From Avelusimicrobium sp963660385 (GTDB lineage Bacteria; Elusimicrobiota; Elusimicrobia; Elusimicrobiales; Elusimicrobiaceae): DNA of 7,852 nt. A program made the translations under genes and the position numbers. The notes under the pieces are model-generated. The model was not told the origin of the DNA, searched no databases, and saw only the letters and a program-made list of their open reading frames with translations. Shown here one piece after another: positions 1 through 4,920 of the stretch; the first letter of the stretch is position 1; every line of letters starts with the position of its first letter. The stretch covers positions 1 to 7,852 of the forward strand of contig CAVKWQ010000071.1 in assembly GCA_963660385.1 (NCBI GenBank), given 5' to 3'.

Positions 1-51
1 GTATAAAAACGCGTATAAAAGGCCGTTTTGCTCAAATATAAAGGCCTTAAC

Positions 52-57
52 AAGGAG
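52..57 (+). promoter_or_regulatory. Shine-Dalgarno site of the pilin-like gene
   Basis: AAGGAG lies five bases before the ATG at 63 and fixes that start. The 50 bases upstream hold two copies of GTATAAAA (1-8 and 13-20) and an AAGGCC/GGCCTT inverted repeat (19-24 with 43-48). TATAAA at 37-42 could be a -10, but no convincing -35 precedes it, so I do not call a promoter. Confidence 0.8.
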
Positions 58-62
58 AAAAA

Positions 63-605
63 ATGAAAGGATTTACTTTGATTGAACTATTAGTCGTCGT
101 TCTTATTATTGGCATTTTGGCGGCGGTGGCGGTGCCCCAATACGAAAAAGCCGTGCAAAAAAGCAGAAACTCGCAACTGAAAACGCTCATTGCCACGATT
201 GCCAAAGCACAGGAAGTATATGTTATGGCAAACGGGCATATTGCCGCTTCTTTTGGCGAGTTGGATGTAGATTTGCCTTTGGCGGCCCCAGCCGTTTCGG
301 CCGGGGTGGGTAATACCTGTAATTTAATTACCGCCGGGGCGGATTCTATCCGGCAAGGGAAGGATTTTTATGTAGTTTTAAATAATGACCGTACTACGGA
401 TTCAACGGGTTCAATAACGGGAGTATGGACGGCTGGAAAGTACAAATGCAACGGGTTTAGTTACCGGTTAGAAACGGCAACAATGGTTTGTGTGGAAGCC
501 CGTAACGGTACGTCTCATATTGCCGCAGGCACATTTTGTGAAAATATTGAGGGGGCGCCCTATTCCGGGGATGGCCGGGGTTGGCAGCATTATACTTTGC
601 CTTAA
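63..605 (+). CDS. Type IV pilin-like (prepilin/pseudopilin) protein
   Basis: A 180-residue protein with a class III prepilin signal. The leader is only MKG, followed by the FTLIELL motif, so prepilin peptidase should cut between Gly3 and Phe4 and methylate Phe4. Glu8 is the conserved Glu5 of the mature pilin. Residues 4-25 form the hydrophobic N-terminal helix that anchors the subunit in the inner membrane and packs in the filament core. Residues 26-55 continue as an amphipathic helix (PQYEKAVQKSRNSQLK). The C-terminal head has four cysteines (86, 129, 143, 159) that could form two disulfides, and the DG/GRGW stretch near residue 170 is typical of the variable head. It stands alone, with no pilus assembly genes in the window, and ends at a hairpin shared with lysS. 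Major pilin, minor pilin and type II secretion pseudopilin cannot be separated from sequence alone. The family is secure; the exact role is not. Confidence 0.93.
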   Translation: MKGFTLIELLVVVLIIGILAAVAVPQYEKAVQKSRNSQLKTLIATIAKAQEVYVMANGHIAASFGELDVDLPLAAPAVSAGVGNTCNLITAGADSIRQGKDFYVVLNNDRTTDSTGSITGVWTAGKYKCNGFSYRLETATMVCVEARNGTSHIAAGTFCENIEGAPYSGDGRGWQHYTLP

Positions 606-610
606 TATAA

Positions 611-645
611 AACTCCCCGCGTTTGTGTTCTTGGCGCGGGGAGTT
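611..645. terminator. Shared bidirectional terminator between pilin gene and lysS
   Basis: A perfect 11-bp stem (611-621 with 635-645, AACTCCCCGCG/CGCGGGGAGTT) around a 13-base loop sits between two converging genes. On the minus strand the stem runs into TTTTATATT, a weak U-tract suited to lysS. On the plus strand no T-run follows at once; a long T-run begins around 664. Confidence 0.8.
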
Positions 646-663
646 GGAACATACAAAACAACT

Positions 664-2205
664 TTATTTTTTTTCTTCTTCTTTTTTCTCGTTCTCGTTT
701 TCGTCCAACTTTTTGAGCGTGGGGAACAAGATAATCTCGCGGATAGAGTCTTGGCCGGTAAGCATCATAATAATACGGTCAATCCCAATCCCCATACCGC
801 CGGTGGGCGGCATACCGCTTTCCATTGCTTCAATGTAGTCGGCGTCCAAAATATCGGCGTTGTTGGCGTCTTCGCCTTTGGCTACGGCCTTGGCGGCGGC
901 TTGGTCTTTCAAGCGCTGCAACTGGTCCGCCGGGTCGTTCAACTCGGTGTAAGCGTTGCCGAGTTCCTGCCCGTTTACAAACACCTCAAAGCGTTCCACC
1001 AGTTCCGGGTCGCCCGGTTTGGTCTTGGAGAACGGGCTTACCGCGGTGGGATATTCCATAGCGATAACCGGGTTGTGGTAGTCGGCCAACAGTTTGCCTT
1101 CAAAAAGTTCGTCAAAAATGGAGGAATCGCTGTCGTTGGGGCCGAATTTTACGCCTTGTTCGCGGGCGACTTCTTCCAGTTTGGCGCGGTTAAAGTGGCG
1201 GCCGTTTAACACTTCGTGGATATCGTGGCCGAATTTTTCCTTCCACGCCACCGGGATATAGAGGCGTTTAAAGGGCGGTCTTAAATCCACATCGTAGCCG
1301 CGGAAGTGAATCGTTTCCGCGCCGATAGCCTTGGCGGCGTTGCCCAAAATTTCGTCAAACAAATCAGCCATCGTGTTTACGTCCCCGTATGCCTGATAGA
1401 GTTCCATCATCGTAAATTCGGGGTTGTGGGTCGTATCAATACCTTCGTTGCGGAACATATGGCCGATTTCGTAAATCTTATCCATACCGCCGATGATTAA
1501 GCGTTTGTGGTACAGTTCCAATGCAATGCGCATAAAGAGCGGCATCTTTAAGGCGTTGTGGTATGTTTCAAACGGACGGGCAATGGCTCCGCCGGAATCG
1601 GGGTTCAAAATCGGGGTATCTACTTCCAAAAAGCCCTTTTCGTCCAAGGTTTTGCGGATAGACGAAATGATTTTGGCGCGTTTAATAAAAATTTCTTTTA
1701 CGTCCTCGTTGGCAATTAAATCCAAATGGCGTTTGCGGAAGCGGACCTCGGTATCCTGCAAGCCGTGGTATTTTTCCGGCATCGGGCGGATAGCCTTGGA
1801 AAGGAGCGTAAGTTTGGTTACTTTAATGGTTTTTTCGCCCGTTTTGGTAACAAACACGTGCCCGGTTACGGATACGAAATCACCTACCGCAATATGCTTT
1901 TTAAAGAACGCGTAGGCTTCGTCGCCCAAGTTATCTTTGGCAATGTAGAGTTGCACGCGGCCCGAAAAGTCGCGCAGGTGCGCAAAGGCGGCCTTGCCCA
2001 TTAAGCGCAGTTGCATTAATCTGCCGGCAGTAACGGCTTCGGCCTCTTCGGGGGAGTCCTTGGCTTGCTGGCAGGAAATCTGTTTTTCACAGCGGTTGGG
2101 GTAAGGGGTTACACCCAGTTGGCGGATTTCTTCTACTTCCGCATAGCGCCGGGCGATGATTTCGTCCAGCGAATTGTTATGCTGTTGCGTATGTTCGGTT
2201 GACAT
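664..2205 (-). CDS. lysS: Lysyl-tRNA synthetase, class II
   Basis: A 513-residue enzyme that charges tRNA-Lys with lysine in the cytoplasm using ATP. The N-terminal OB-fold anticodon-binding domain covers about residues 62-135 (LRDFSGRVQLYI at 77-88). The class II catalytic core follows. Motif 1 is around 172-200 (KRAKIISSIRKTL, then DTPIL). The conserved GGAIARPFETYHNAL segment is at 205-219. Motif 2 has FRNEG at 251-255 followed by THNPEF. Motif 3 is GMGIGIDR at 470-477, with the ATP-binding Arg477. Length fits bacterial LysRS (about 490-510) except for an acidic/lysine-rich low-complexity tail from residue 500, which produces the T-rich plus strand at 664-700. The ATG at 2205 is preceded by AGAGG (2218-2214) with eight bases between. 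It is divergent from the ankyrin gene and convergent with the pilin gene, so it is probably monocistronic. Confidence 0.98.
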   Translation of the reverse strand: MSTEHTQQHNNSLDEIIARRYAEVEEIRQLGVTPYPNRCEKQISCQQAKDSPEEAEAVTAGRLMQLRLMGKAAFAHLRDFSGRVQLYIAKDNLGDEAYAFFKKHIAVGDFVSVTGHVFVTKTGEKTIKVTKLTLLSKAIRPMPEKYHGLQDTEVRFRKRHLDLIANEDVKEIFIKRAKIISSIRKTLDEKGFLEVDTPILNPDSGGAIARPFETYHNALKMPLFMRIALELYHKRLIIGGMDKIYEIGHMFRNEGIDTTHNPEFTMMELYQAYGDVNTMADLFDEILGNAAKAIGAETIHFRGYDVDLRPPFKRLYIPVAWKEKFGHDIHEVLNGRHFNRAKLEEVAREQGVKFGPNDSDSSIFDELFEGKLLADYHNPVIAMEYPTAVSPFSKTKPGDPELVERFEVFVNGQELGNAYTELNDPADQLQRLKDQAAAKAVAKGEDANNADILDADYIEAMESGMPPTGGMGIGIDRIIMMLTGQDSIREIILFPTLKKLDENENEKKEEEKK

Positions 2206-2236
2206 CTGTAAAACCTCTGTATTTTATATTACCTAT

Positions 2237-2245
2237 ATTTTAGCA
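2237..2245 (-). promoter_or_regulatory. Extended -10 promoter of lysS
   Basis: TGCTAAAAT on the minus strand lies 32 bases before the lysS ATG, implying a leader of about 25 bases that includes AGAGG. I see no good -35 at 16-18 bases. The identical nonamer precedes tRNA-Gln on the same strand, which supports the call. Confidence 0.5.
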
Positions 2246-2263
2246 AATTGGAGGGGGTAATAA

Positions 2264-2272
2264 TGATACAAT
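2264..2272 (+). promoter_or_regulatory. Extended -10 promoter of the ankyrin gene
   Basis: TGATACAAT matches the extended -10 pattern TGNTANNAT. A start about seven bases downstream would fall at the CGGAGG Shine-Dalgarno site (2279-2284), giving a leader of only about 11 bases. A TAATAAT just upstream (2258-2264) is an alternative -10. No clear -35 is visible. Confidence 0.4.
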
Positions 2273-2289
2273 AATCAACGGAGGATTTT

Positions 2290-2910
2290 ATGAAGCGGAA
2301 CACGATTTTATTAATTTTAGTAATTGGCGCGCTGATTAGCGGCGGACTGTACTACCGTTATCACGGTGAGGAAACCGACGAACGCGGCGCCACCAAATTA
2401 ATGCAGGCATTGGAGCACGAGGAGCAACTAAGCAAGGAAACCGCGCGCTTAATCAAACGCAGCGACGACGTAAACGAACGGGATTTAGCCGGGCAAACCG
2501 CGCTGTTTTATGCGGCGCGCCACGCCAAGGACCCGCAAGCCGTGCGTAATTTAATGGCGGCGGGGGCGGATGCGTACATTACGGATAACGAGGGCCGCAC
2601 CGCGCTAATGAACGCGGCGCAATATAACGGGTCTGTGGCGGTAGTGGAGGAACTCGTCAAAAACGCTTCGCACGTCAATTTGCAGGATAAAGCGGGTGAA
2701 ACGGCCCTTTTATTGGCGGCTAAAAACAATACGGCGGACGTGATAAAGGTATTGCTCCGGGCCAAGGCCAACCCGGATATTGCCGGGCCGGATGGCAAAA
2801 CGCCTGCGCAGGAACTGGCCGGAAACAAGAAACTATCCGACGAAGAAAAATCGGATTACCGCCAAGCAATGTTAGTGCTTTCCATTTTACAACCGCAACA
2901 CTTGGAATAG
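2290..2910 (+). CDS. Membrane-anchored ankyrin-repeat protein
   Basis: A 206-residue protein. Residues 5-21 form one hydrophobic segment after MKRN, with no good signal peptidase site, so it is best read as an N-terminal anchor with the rest outside the cytoplasm. Three clear ankyrin repeats follow: about 69-101 (GQTALFYAAR, then LMAAGADAYITDNEG), 103-134 (RTALMNAAQYNGS, then VNLQDKAG) and 137-168 (ETALLLAAKNN, then LLRAKANPDIAG). A degenerate fourth starts at 170 (KTPAQELA). Ankyrin repeats bind proteins, and no enzymatic domain is visible, so the partner is unknown. GGAGG lies five bases before the ATG. It is divergent from lysS and followed by a hairpin that can act as its terminator. The fold is sure; the role is not known. 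Confidence 0.9.
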   Translation: MKRNTILLILVIGALISGGLYYRYHGEETDERGATKLMQALEHEEQLSKETARLIKRSDDVNERDLAGQTALFYAARHAKDPQAVRNLMAAGADAYITDNEGRTALMNAAQYNGSVAVVEELVKNASHVNLQDKAGETALLLAAKNNTADVIKVLLRAKANPDIAGPDGKTPAQELAGNKKLSDEEKSDYRQAMLVLSILQPQHLE

Positions 2911-2930
2911 GGGGGAAAACTACTTGGACA

Positions 2931-3013
2931 AACGCAGGCAAAGCAGTTTGCCTGCTGTCCCGGAACAAAAAAATAACCGCCCCAAAAGAGGCGGTTTTAA
3001 AATCTGGTTCCGG
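2931..3013 (-). repeat. 83-bp direct repeat, copy 1 (tRNA-Gln 3'-end type)
   Basis: This is 80 of 83 bases identical to 3127-3209, offset by 196 bases. Read on the minus strand it holds, in order, CCGGAACCA like the tRNA-Gln 3' end, a hairpin terminator, GTTCCGGGAC, and a 9-bp hairpin GCAGGCAAA-CTGC-TTTGCCTGC (+ strand 2934-2955). The three differences lie in the terminator stem-loop. No tRNA body is attached to this copy. Confidence 0.9.
2967..2998. terminator. Bidirectional hairpin terminator inside repeat copy 1
   Basis: AACCGCC (2975-2981) pairs with GGCGGTT (2990-2996). On the plus strand the stem ends in TTTT and can stop the ankyrin transcript. On the minus strand it is followed by seven T (2973-2967), a textbook factor-independent terminator. 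Confidence 0.7.
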
Positions 3014-3162
3014 TGGAAACTCGGCCACAAGTCCGCTTGCTGACGCGCGCGGCTCGCGGCCCCGCCTCGCGGTATTCGCCTTTGCCTAACGGCAAAACTC
3101 ATACATCGCTGCGGCTTTCTCGTCCTAACGCAGGCAAAGCAGTTTGCCTGCTGTCCCGGAAC
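3014..3162 (-). repeat. tRNA-linked structured repeat, copy A (after tRNA-Gln)
   Basis: Read on the minus strand from 3162, it begins with GTTCCGGGAC (3162-3153), complementary to the 3' end of tRNA-Gln. A 9-bp hairpin with a CTGC loop follows (3151-3130), then GTTAGGACGAGAAAG. AGCGAT (3110-3105) and CGCGAG (3071-3066) come next, flanking a GTAT/ATAC stem that encloses TTTGCC-GTTA-GGCAAA. A GC-rich stretch follows, ending near TTTCCA before the second CCGGAACCA. The same parts occur after the CAT-anticodon tRNA (3481-3640, +). Short frames here look like shadows of the repeat: they lack ribosome binding sites and run into the tRNA. Whether it is an RNA, a mobile repeat or an attachment remnant is open. 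Confidence 0.6.
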
Positions 3163-3209
3163 AAAAAAATAACCGCCCTAAAAAAGGCGGCTTTAAAATC
3201 TGGTTCCGG
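3127..3209 (-). repeat. 83-bp direct repeat, copy 2 (joined to tRNA-Gln)
   Basis: The partner of 2931-3013. Identity stops six bases inside the tRNA acceptor stem (CCGG/AA plus CCA on the minus strand), so the repeat boundary lies at the tRNA 3' end. Element A separates the two copies by 113 bases. Confidence 0.9.
3163..3192 (-). terminator. Terminator of tRNA-Gln
   Basis: On the minus strand AGCCGCC (3192-3186) pairs with GGCGGTT (3177-3171), with one G-U pair, followed by a T-run (3169-3163). It begins about nine bases after the tRNA CCA. Confidence 0.85.
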
Positions 3210-3274
3210 GACTAGGACTCGAACCTAGAATTAATGCTCCAGAGGCATCCGTGTTACCATTACACCATCCCGGA
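3201..3274 (-). tRNA. tRNA-Gln (anticodon CTG)
   Basis: A full 74-base cloverleaf with encoded CCA. Acceptor TCCGGGA pairs with TCCCGGA, the D stem is GTGT/ACAC, and the anticodon stem is GATGC/GCATT with loop CTCTGGA giving CTG at 34-36. The T stem is CTAGG/CCTAG with loop TTCGAGT, and the discriminator is A. It reads CAG codons. It has its own extended -10 and terminator, so it is a single-gene transcript. Confidence 0.95.
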
Positions 3275-3285
3275 TTAACATAAAT

Positions 3286-3294
3286 ATTTTAGCA
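3286..3294 (-). promoter_or_regulatory. Extended -10 promoter of tRNA-Gln
   Basis: TGCTAAAAT lies 11 bases before the tRNA 5' end, leaving about five leader bases. A weak TTGCAC -35 is possible with an 18-base spacer. The nonamer is identical to the one before lysS. Confidence 0.6.
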
Positions 3295-3348
3295 CATTTT
3301 AATAAAACGGTGCAATTTTTTCTTATTATCCCGCCCGGCGCTTTAATT

Positions 3349-3357
3349 TGTTATAAT
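3349..3357 (+). promoter_or_regulatory. Extended -10 promoter of the CAT-anticodon tRNA
   Basis: TGTTATAAT is a consensus extended -10. Transcription would start near 3364, eight bases before the tRNA. There is no -35-like hexamer at the usual distance. Confidence 0.7.
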
Positions 3358-3371
3358 AAAAAATAGATTTA

Positions 3372-3445
3372 GCGCCTATAGCTCAATCGGTTAGAGCAAC
3401 CGACTCATAATCGGTGGGTTCCAGGTTCAAGTCCTGGTGGGCGCA
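3372..3445 (+). tRNA. tRNA with CAT anticodon, probably tRNA-Ile2 (lysidine type)
   Basis: A 74-base cloverleaf without encoded CCA. Acceptor GCGCCTA pairs with TGGGCGC (one U-G wobble), and the D stem is GCTC/GAGC. The anticodon stem is ACCGA/TCGGT with loop CTCATAA, and the T stem is CCAGG/CCTGG. The discriminator is A. A CAT anticodon may mean elongator Met, or Ile2 whose C34 becomes lysidine and reads AUA. TilS is known to recognise C4-G69, C5-G68, C34, A37 and A38, and all are present here, whereas E. coli elongator tRNA-Met has U4 and A5. That favours Ile2. It is not initiator tRNA, since the acceptor end pairs fully and the GGG/CCC anticodon stem is absent. Confidence 0.93.
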
Positions 3446-3451
3446 GTATTC

Positions 3452-3481
3452 AAAAGCCTACGCGTAAGCGTGGGCTTTTTT
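3452..3481 (+). terminator. Terminator of the CAT-anticodon tRNA
   Basis: AAAAGCCTACGC, loop GTAA, GCGTGGGC, then six T (3476-3481). An 8-bp stem with one U-G pair, extended by A-T pairs. It begins seven bases after the tRNA. Confidence 0.9.
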
Positions 3482-3640
3482 GCGCCCAAGCACACCAACT
3501 GCTTGGTGTGCGTCCAGACTTGAAAGACAGAGCGATGTTTTTGTTTGAAGTGCTGTGCGCTGAAAGGCAAAAACCGCGAGCCCGGTGCGAAGGCGCACTC
3601 CCGTGCCTGCAAGAAAATTCTGTCAGGAATTGTACTGGAA
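3481..3640 (+). repeat. tRNA-linked structured repeat, copy B (after the CAT tRNA)
   Basis: It starts directly at the end of the terminator T-run with TGCGCCCA (3481-3488), the exact complement of the tRNA 3' acceptor strand plus discriminator (3438-3445). Next is a 9-bp hairpin, GCACACCAA-CTGC-TTGGTGTGC (3490-3511), with the same CTGC loop as copy A but different stem bases. Then comes a GTCCAGACTTGAAAG segment. AGCGAT (3531-3536) and CGCGAG (3575-3580) flank a 7-bp stem GTTTTTG/CAAAAAC (3537-3543 with 3568-3574), which encloses AGTGC-TGT-GCGCT (3549-3561). Further hairpins follow at 3585-3598 and 3616-3631. No credible gene is present: the frame on the minus strand here has no ribosome binding site and covers the hairpins. 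This explains most of the gene-free stretch 3446-3739. Confidence 0.6.
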
Positions 3641-3690
3641 GGCAAGACCTCTTACGGATTTGCCCGCGTTAGGACGGGAAAAATACGCGT
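3641..3690 (+). repeat. Partial third copy of the tRNA-linked repeat
   Basis: GCGTTAGGACGGGAAA (3666-3681) differs by one base from the minus-strand text of element A (3131-3116). It follows a GGCAA...TTGCC pair (3641-3645 with 3660-3664) in the place of the CTGC hairpin. The shared text extends upstream as TTTGCC, with one further mismatch. The rest of the body is not recognisable. Confidence 0.45.
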
Positions 3691-3704
3691 ACCCCACAAA
3701 TAGG

Positions 3705-3733
3705 ATGACATTTTGCGTTTTTTCTGCTACCAT
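3705..3733 (+). promoter_or_regulatory. Promoter of the ART-like gene, predicting a leaderless mRNA
   Basis: ATGACA (3705-3710), a 17-base spacer, then TGC-TACCAT (-10 at 3728-3733). The expected start, about seven bases on, coincides with the ATG at 3740, so the mRNA would have no leader. No ribosome binding site is seen before 3740. Confidence 0.5.
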
Positions 3734-3739
3734 ACGGGT

Positions 3740-4774
3740 ATGAACCTGTTTTTGCGCGCGATGTGTGTTTTATTTCTTTCCCTTTTTGCGTCAGGTCCGC
3801 AGGCGGCGCAAAGCGTGCGCGCGTTTGTGCCCCGAAATATCAAAACATCCTTTAAAGTGCAGGTGCCGCGGGCTGTTAAGGTTCCCTCTTGTGCTTCCAT
3901 ATCTGCGGTTCAAGTAATTCCAATGCGTCCGGACGTACAAAAGGCTTTGGCTTCTTGTGTATTAACTCCGGGGATAAAGGCGCGCTTGTCCGCGTTCCAT
4001 ATTAAGGACTTACCGGGCGGCGTAACGGAAATATCTCTTCCTAAAAAATCACTTTTATTAACGGATACCCACGCCGGAACCCGCGCTGTGGCAATGGTGC
4101 AAAAGCATAAAAAATTGTCTAAACCTCAGGCGCTTGCTTGGCTTGCCGGGCACCCCCAAGAGGCCGCACTTATTTACGGGCTTCCGCGCTTTACGGGAAA
4201 AGCGTATGTCATCCGCGATTTAAAAGCCGTCCAATGGCAGGAAAACCCGTGGGAGGAAACCGCCGCCCTGCGCAATACGCCGTACCCGGCTCCGCGCTAC
4301 GCGTTTGATTTGCTTCGCGGGATGCGTTTGTCTGCGGATGGAAAGGATTTGCGCAATATCTTTAAAAACGGGCTGGACGTAAATAAAGCCTACGACTATC
4401 AAACCGCTTGGCCCGTGCTTCACTTTTCTCAAAACCCGGATTTTGCCGTCCGCTTTGCAATGAGCGAGGAAAAGCCTATTTCCATTATGCTCCACGTCGG
4501 CGGACTGCTCCCGCCGCACTACCGCACACAAAAATTGCATATACAGGAATTTACTACGCCTAAAAGTATTCCTACCAAACAAATTATGCAAATAAGCGCA
4601 TTTTTAAAGGTGGGGAAAAAGCCTTGCTGGGGCCAGTTGGATTTGCTTCCCAGCGGTAACTTTTTATTCCGCCCGTATGATACTTCTCTTACAAAAGACC
4701 CGTCGTTTGTGGAACGCGATTCGCACTTGTACGAAGTCCTTCCGCAGGACCGTATTCCGCGCCGCGGCAAATAA
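3740..4774 (+). CDS. Exported protein with ADP-ribosyltransferase-like C-terminal region
   Basis: A 344-residue protein that I do not recognise as a named family. Residues 1-23 look like a signal peptide (hydrophobic MCVLFLSLFASG, possible cut near PQAA/QS), so it should be exported. Residues 24-185 form an uncharacterised region with a few cysteines. The C-terminal half resembles R-S-E ADP-ribosyltransferases: LLRGMRL with Arg193, HFSQNPDFAVRFA with Ser230 followed by a strand ISIMLHV, and IQEFTTPKSIP with Glu270 before a Pro-containing turn. The spacings (37 and 40 residues) suit that fold. Against activity, the usual STS is FSQ, and the residue two before Glu270 is Ile rather than Glu or Gln. 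A TTG at 3713 would add nine residues but lies inside the promoter and spoils the signal peptide. It is monocistronic. Export is likely; the fold is a moderate inference. Confidence 0.85.
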   Translation: MNLFLRAMCVLFLSLFASGPQAAQSVRAFVPRNIKTSFKVQVPRAVKVPSCASISAVQVIPMRPDVQKALASCVLTPGIKARLSAFHIKDLPGGVTEISLPKKSLLLTDTHAGTRAVAMVQKHKKLSKPQALAWLAGHPQEAALIYGLPRFTGKAYVIRDLKAVQWQENPWEETAALRNTPYPAPRYAFDLLRGMRLSADGKDLRNIFKNGLDVNKAYDYQTAWPVLHFSQNPDFAVRFAMSEEKPISIMLHVGGLLPPHYRTQKLHIQEFTTPKSIPTKQIMQISAFLKVGKKPCWGQLDLLPSGNFLFRPYDTSLTKDPSFVERDSHLYEVLPQDRIPRRGK

Positions 4775-4785
4775 AACGCTCCTCT

Positions 4786-4806
4786 CTATTTTTTTATAGG
4801 GTTTTT
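4786..4806 (+). terminator. Weak possible terminator after the ART-like gene
   Basis: A short CTAT/ATAG stem (4786-4789 with 4796-4799) around a T loop, followed by five T (4802-4806). It is thermodynamically poor, so read-through into tRNA-Pro is possible. Confidence 0.25.
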
Positions 4807-4816
4807 AGCCTAAAAT

Positions 4817-4825
4817 TGGTACAAT
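4817..4825 (+). promoter_or_regulatory. Extended -10 promoter of the tRNA-Pro/peptidase/lipoprotein operon
   Basis: TGGTACAAT lies nine bases before the tRNA-Pro 5' end, giving a leader of a few bases. No -35 is recognisable. No other promoter is visible before the peptidase gene. Confidence 0.55.
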
Positions 4826-4834
4826 ATACACGTT

Positions 4835-4907
4835 CGGGGCATGGCTCAAGTGGTAGAGCGCCCGCTTTGGGAGCGGGAGGTTCCCGGTTCAAGTCCGGGT
4901 GCCCCGA
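4835..4907 (+). tRNA. tRNA-Pro (anticodon TGG)
   Basis: A 73-base cloverleaf without encoded CCA. Acceptor CGGGGCA pairs with TGCCCCG, and the C1-G72 pair and A73 are typical bacterial tRNA-Pro identity features. The D stem is GCTC/GAGC. The anticodon stem is CCCGC/GCGGG with loop TTTGGGA giving TGG. The T stem is CCCGG/CCGGG. No terminator follows; the peptidase gene starts 13 bases later, so both are probably on one transcript. Confidence 0.97.
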
Positions 4908-4920
4908 TAAAGGTTTTTAT

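Noticed and set aside
490..1209. Long plus-strand frame crossing the pilin end and the lysS C-terminus
   Set aside because: It is a shadow of lysS in the antisense frame, with no ribosome binding site and translation of the shared terminator.
3082..3131. GCCTAAC and CCTAACGC strings resembling integron attC half-sites
   Set aside because: Both point the same way, no matching GTTRRRY partner is placed to form an attC site, and there is no cassette gene or integrase.
2931..3209. A CRISPR array, considered because of the direct repeats
   Set aside because: Only two copies, 83 bases long with a 113-base spacer, containing terminators and a tRNA end; no cas genes.
2920..3228. Short open frames on both strands between the ankyrin gene and tRNA-Gln
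   Set aside because: They have no ribosome binding sites, run through terminators, the repeat and the tRNA itself, and the encoded peptides are basic and low in complexity.
3427..3645. A 72-residue open frame on the minus strand across element B
   Set aside because: It overlaps the tRNA, its terminator and the paired hairpins, and has no start signal; the structure explains the sequence better.
4816..4920. TTG start extending the peptidase by 35 residues
   Set aside because: The extension is the translation of tRNA-Pro; ATG 4921 has a suitable AAGG site.
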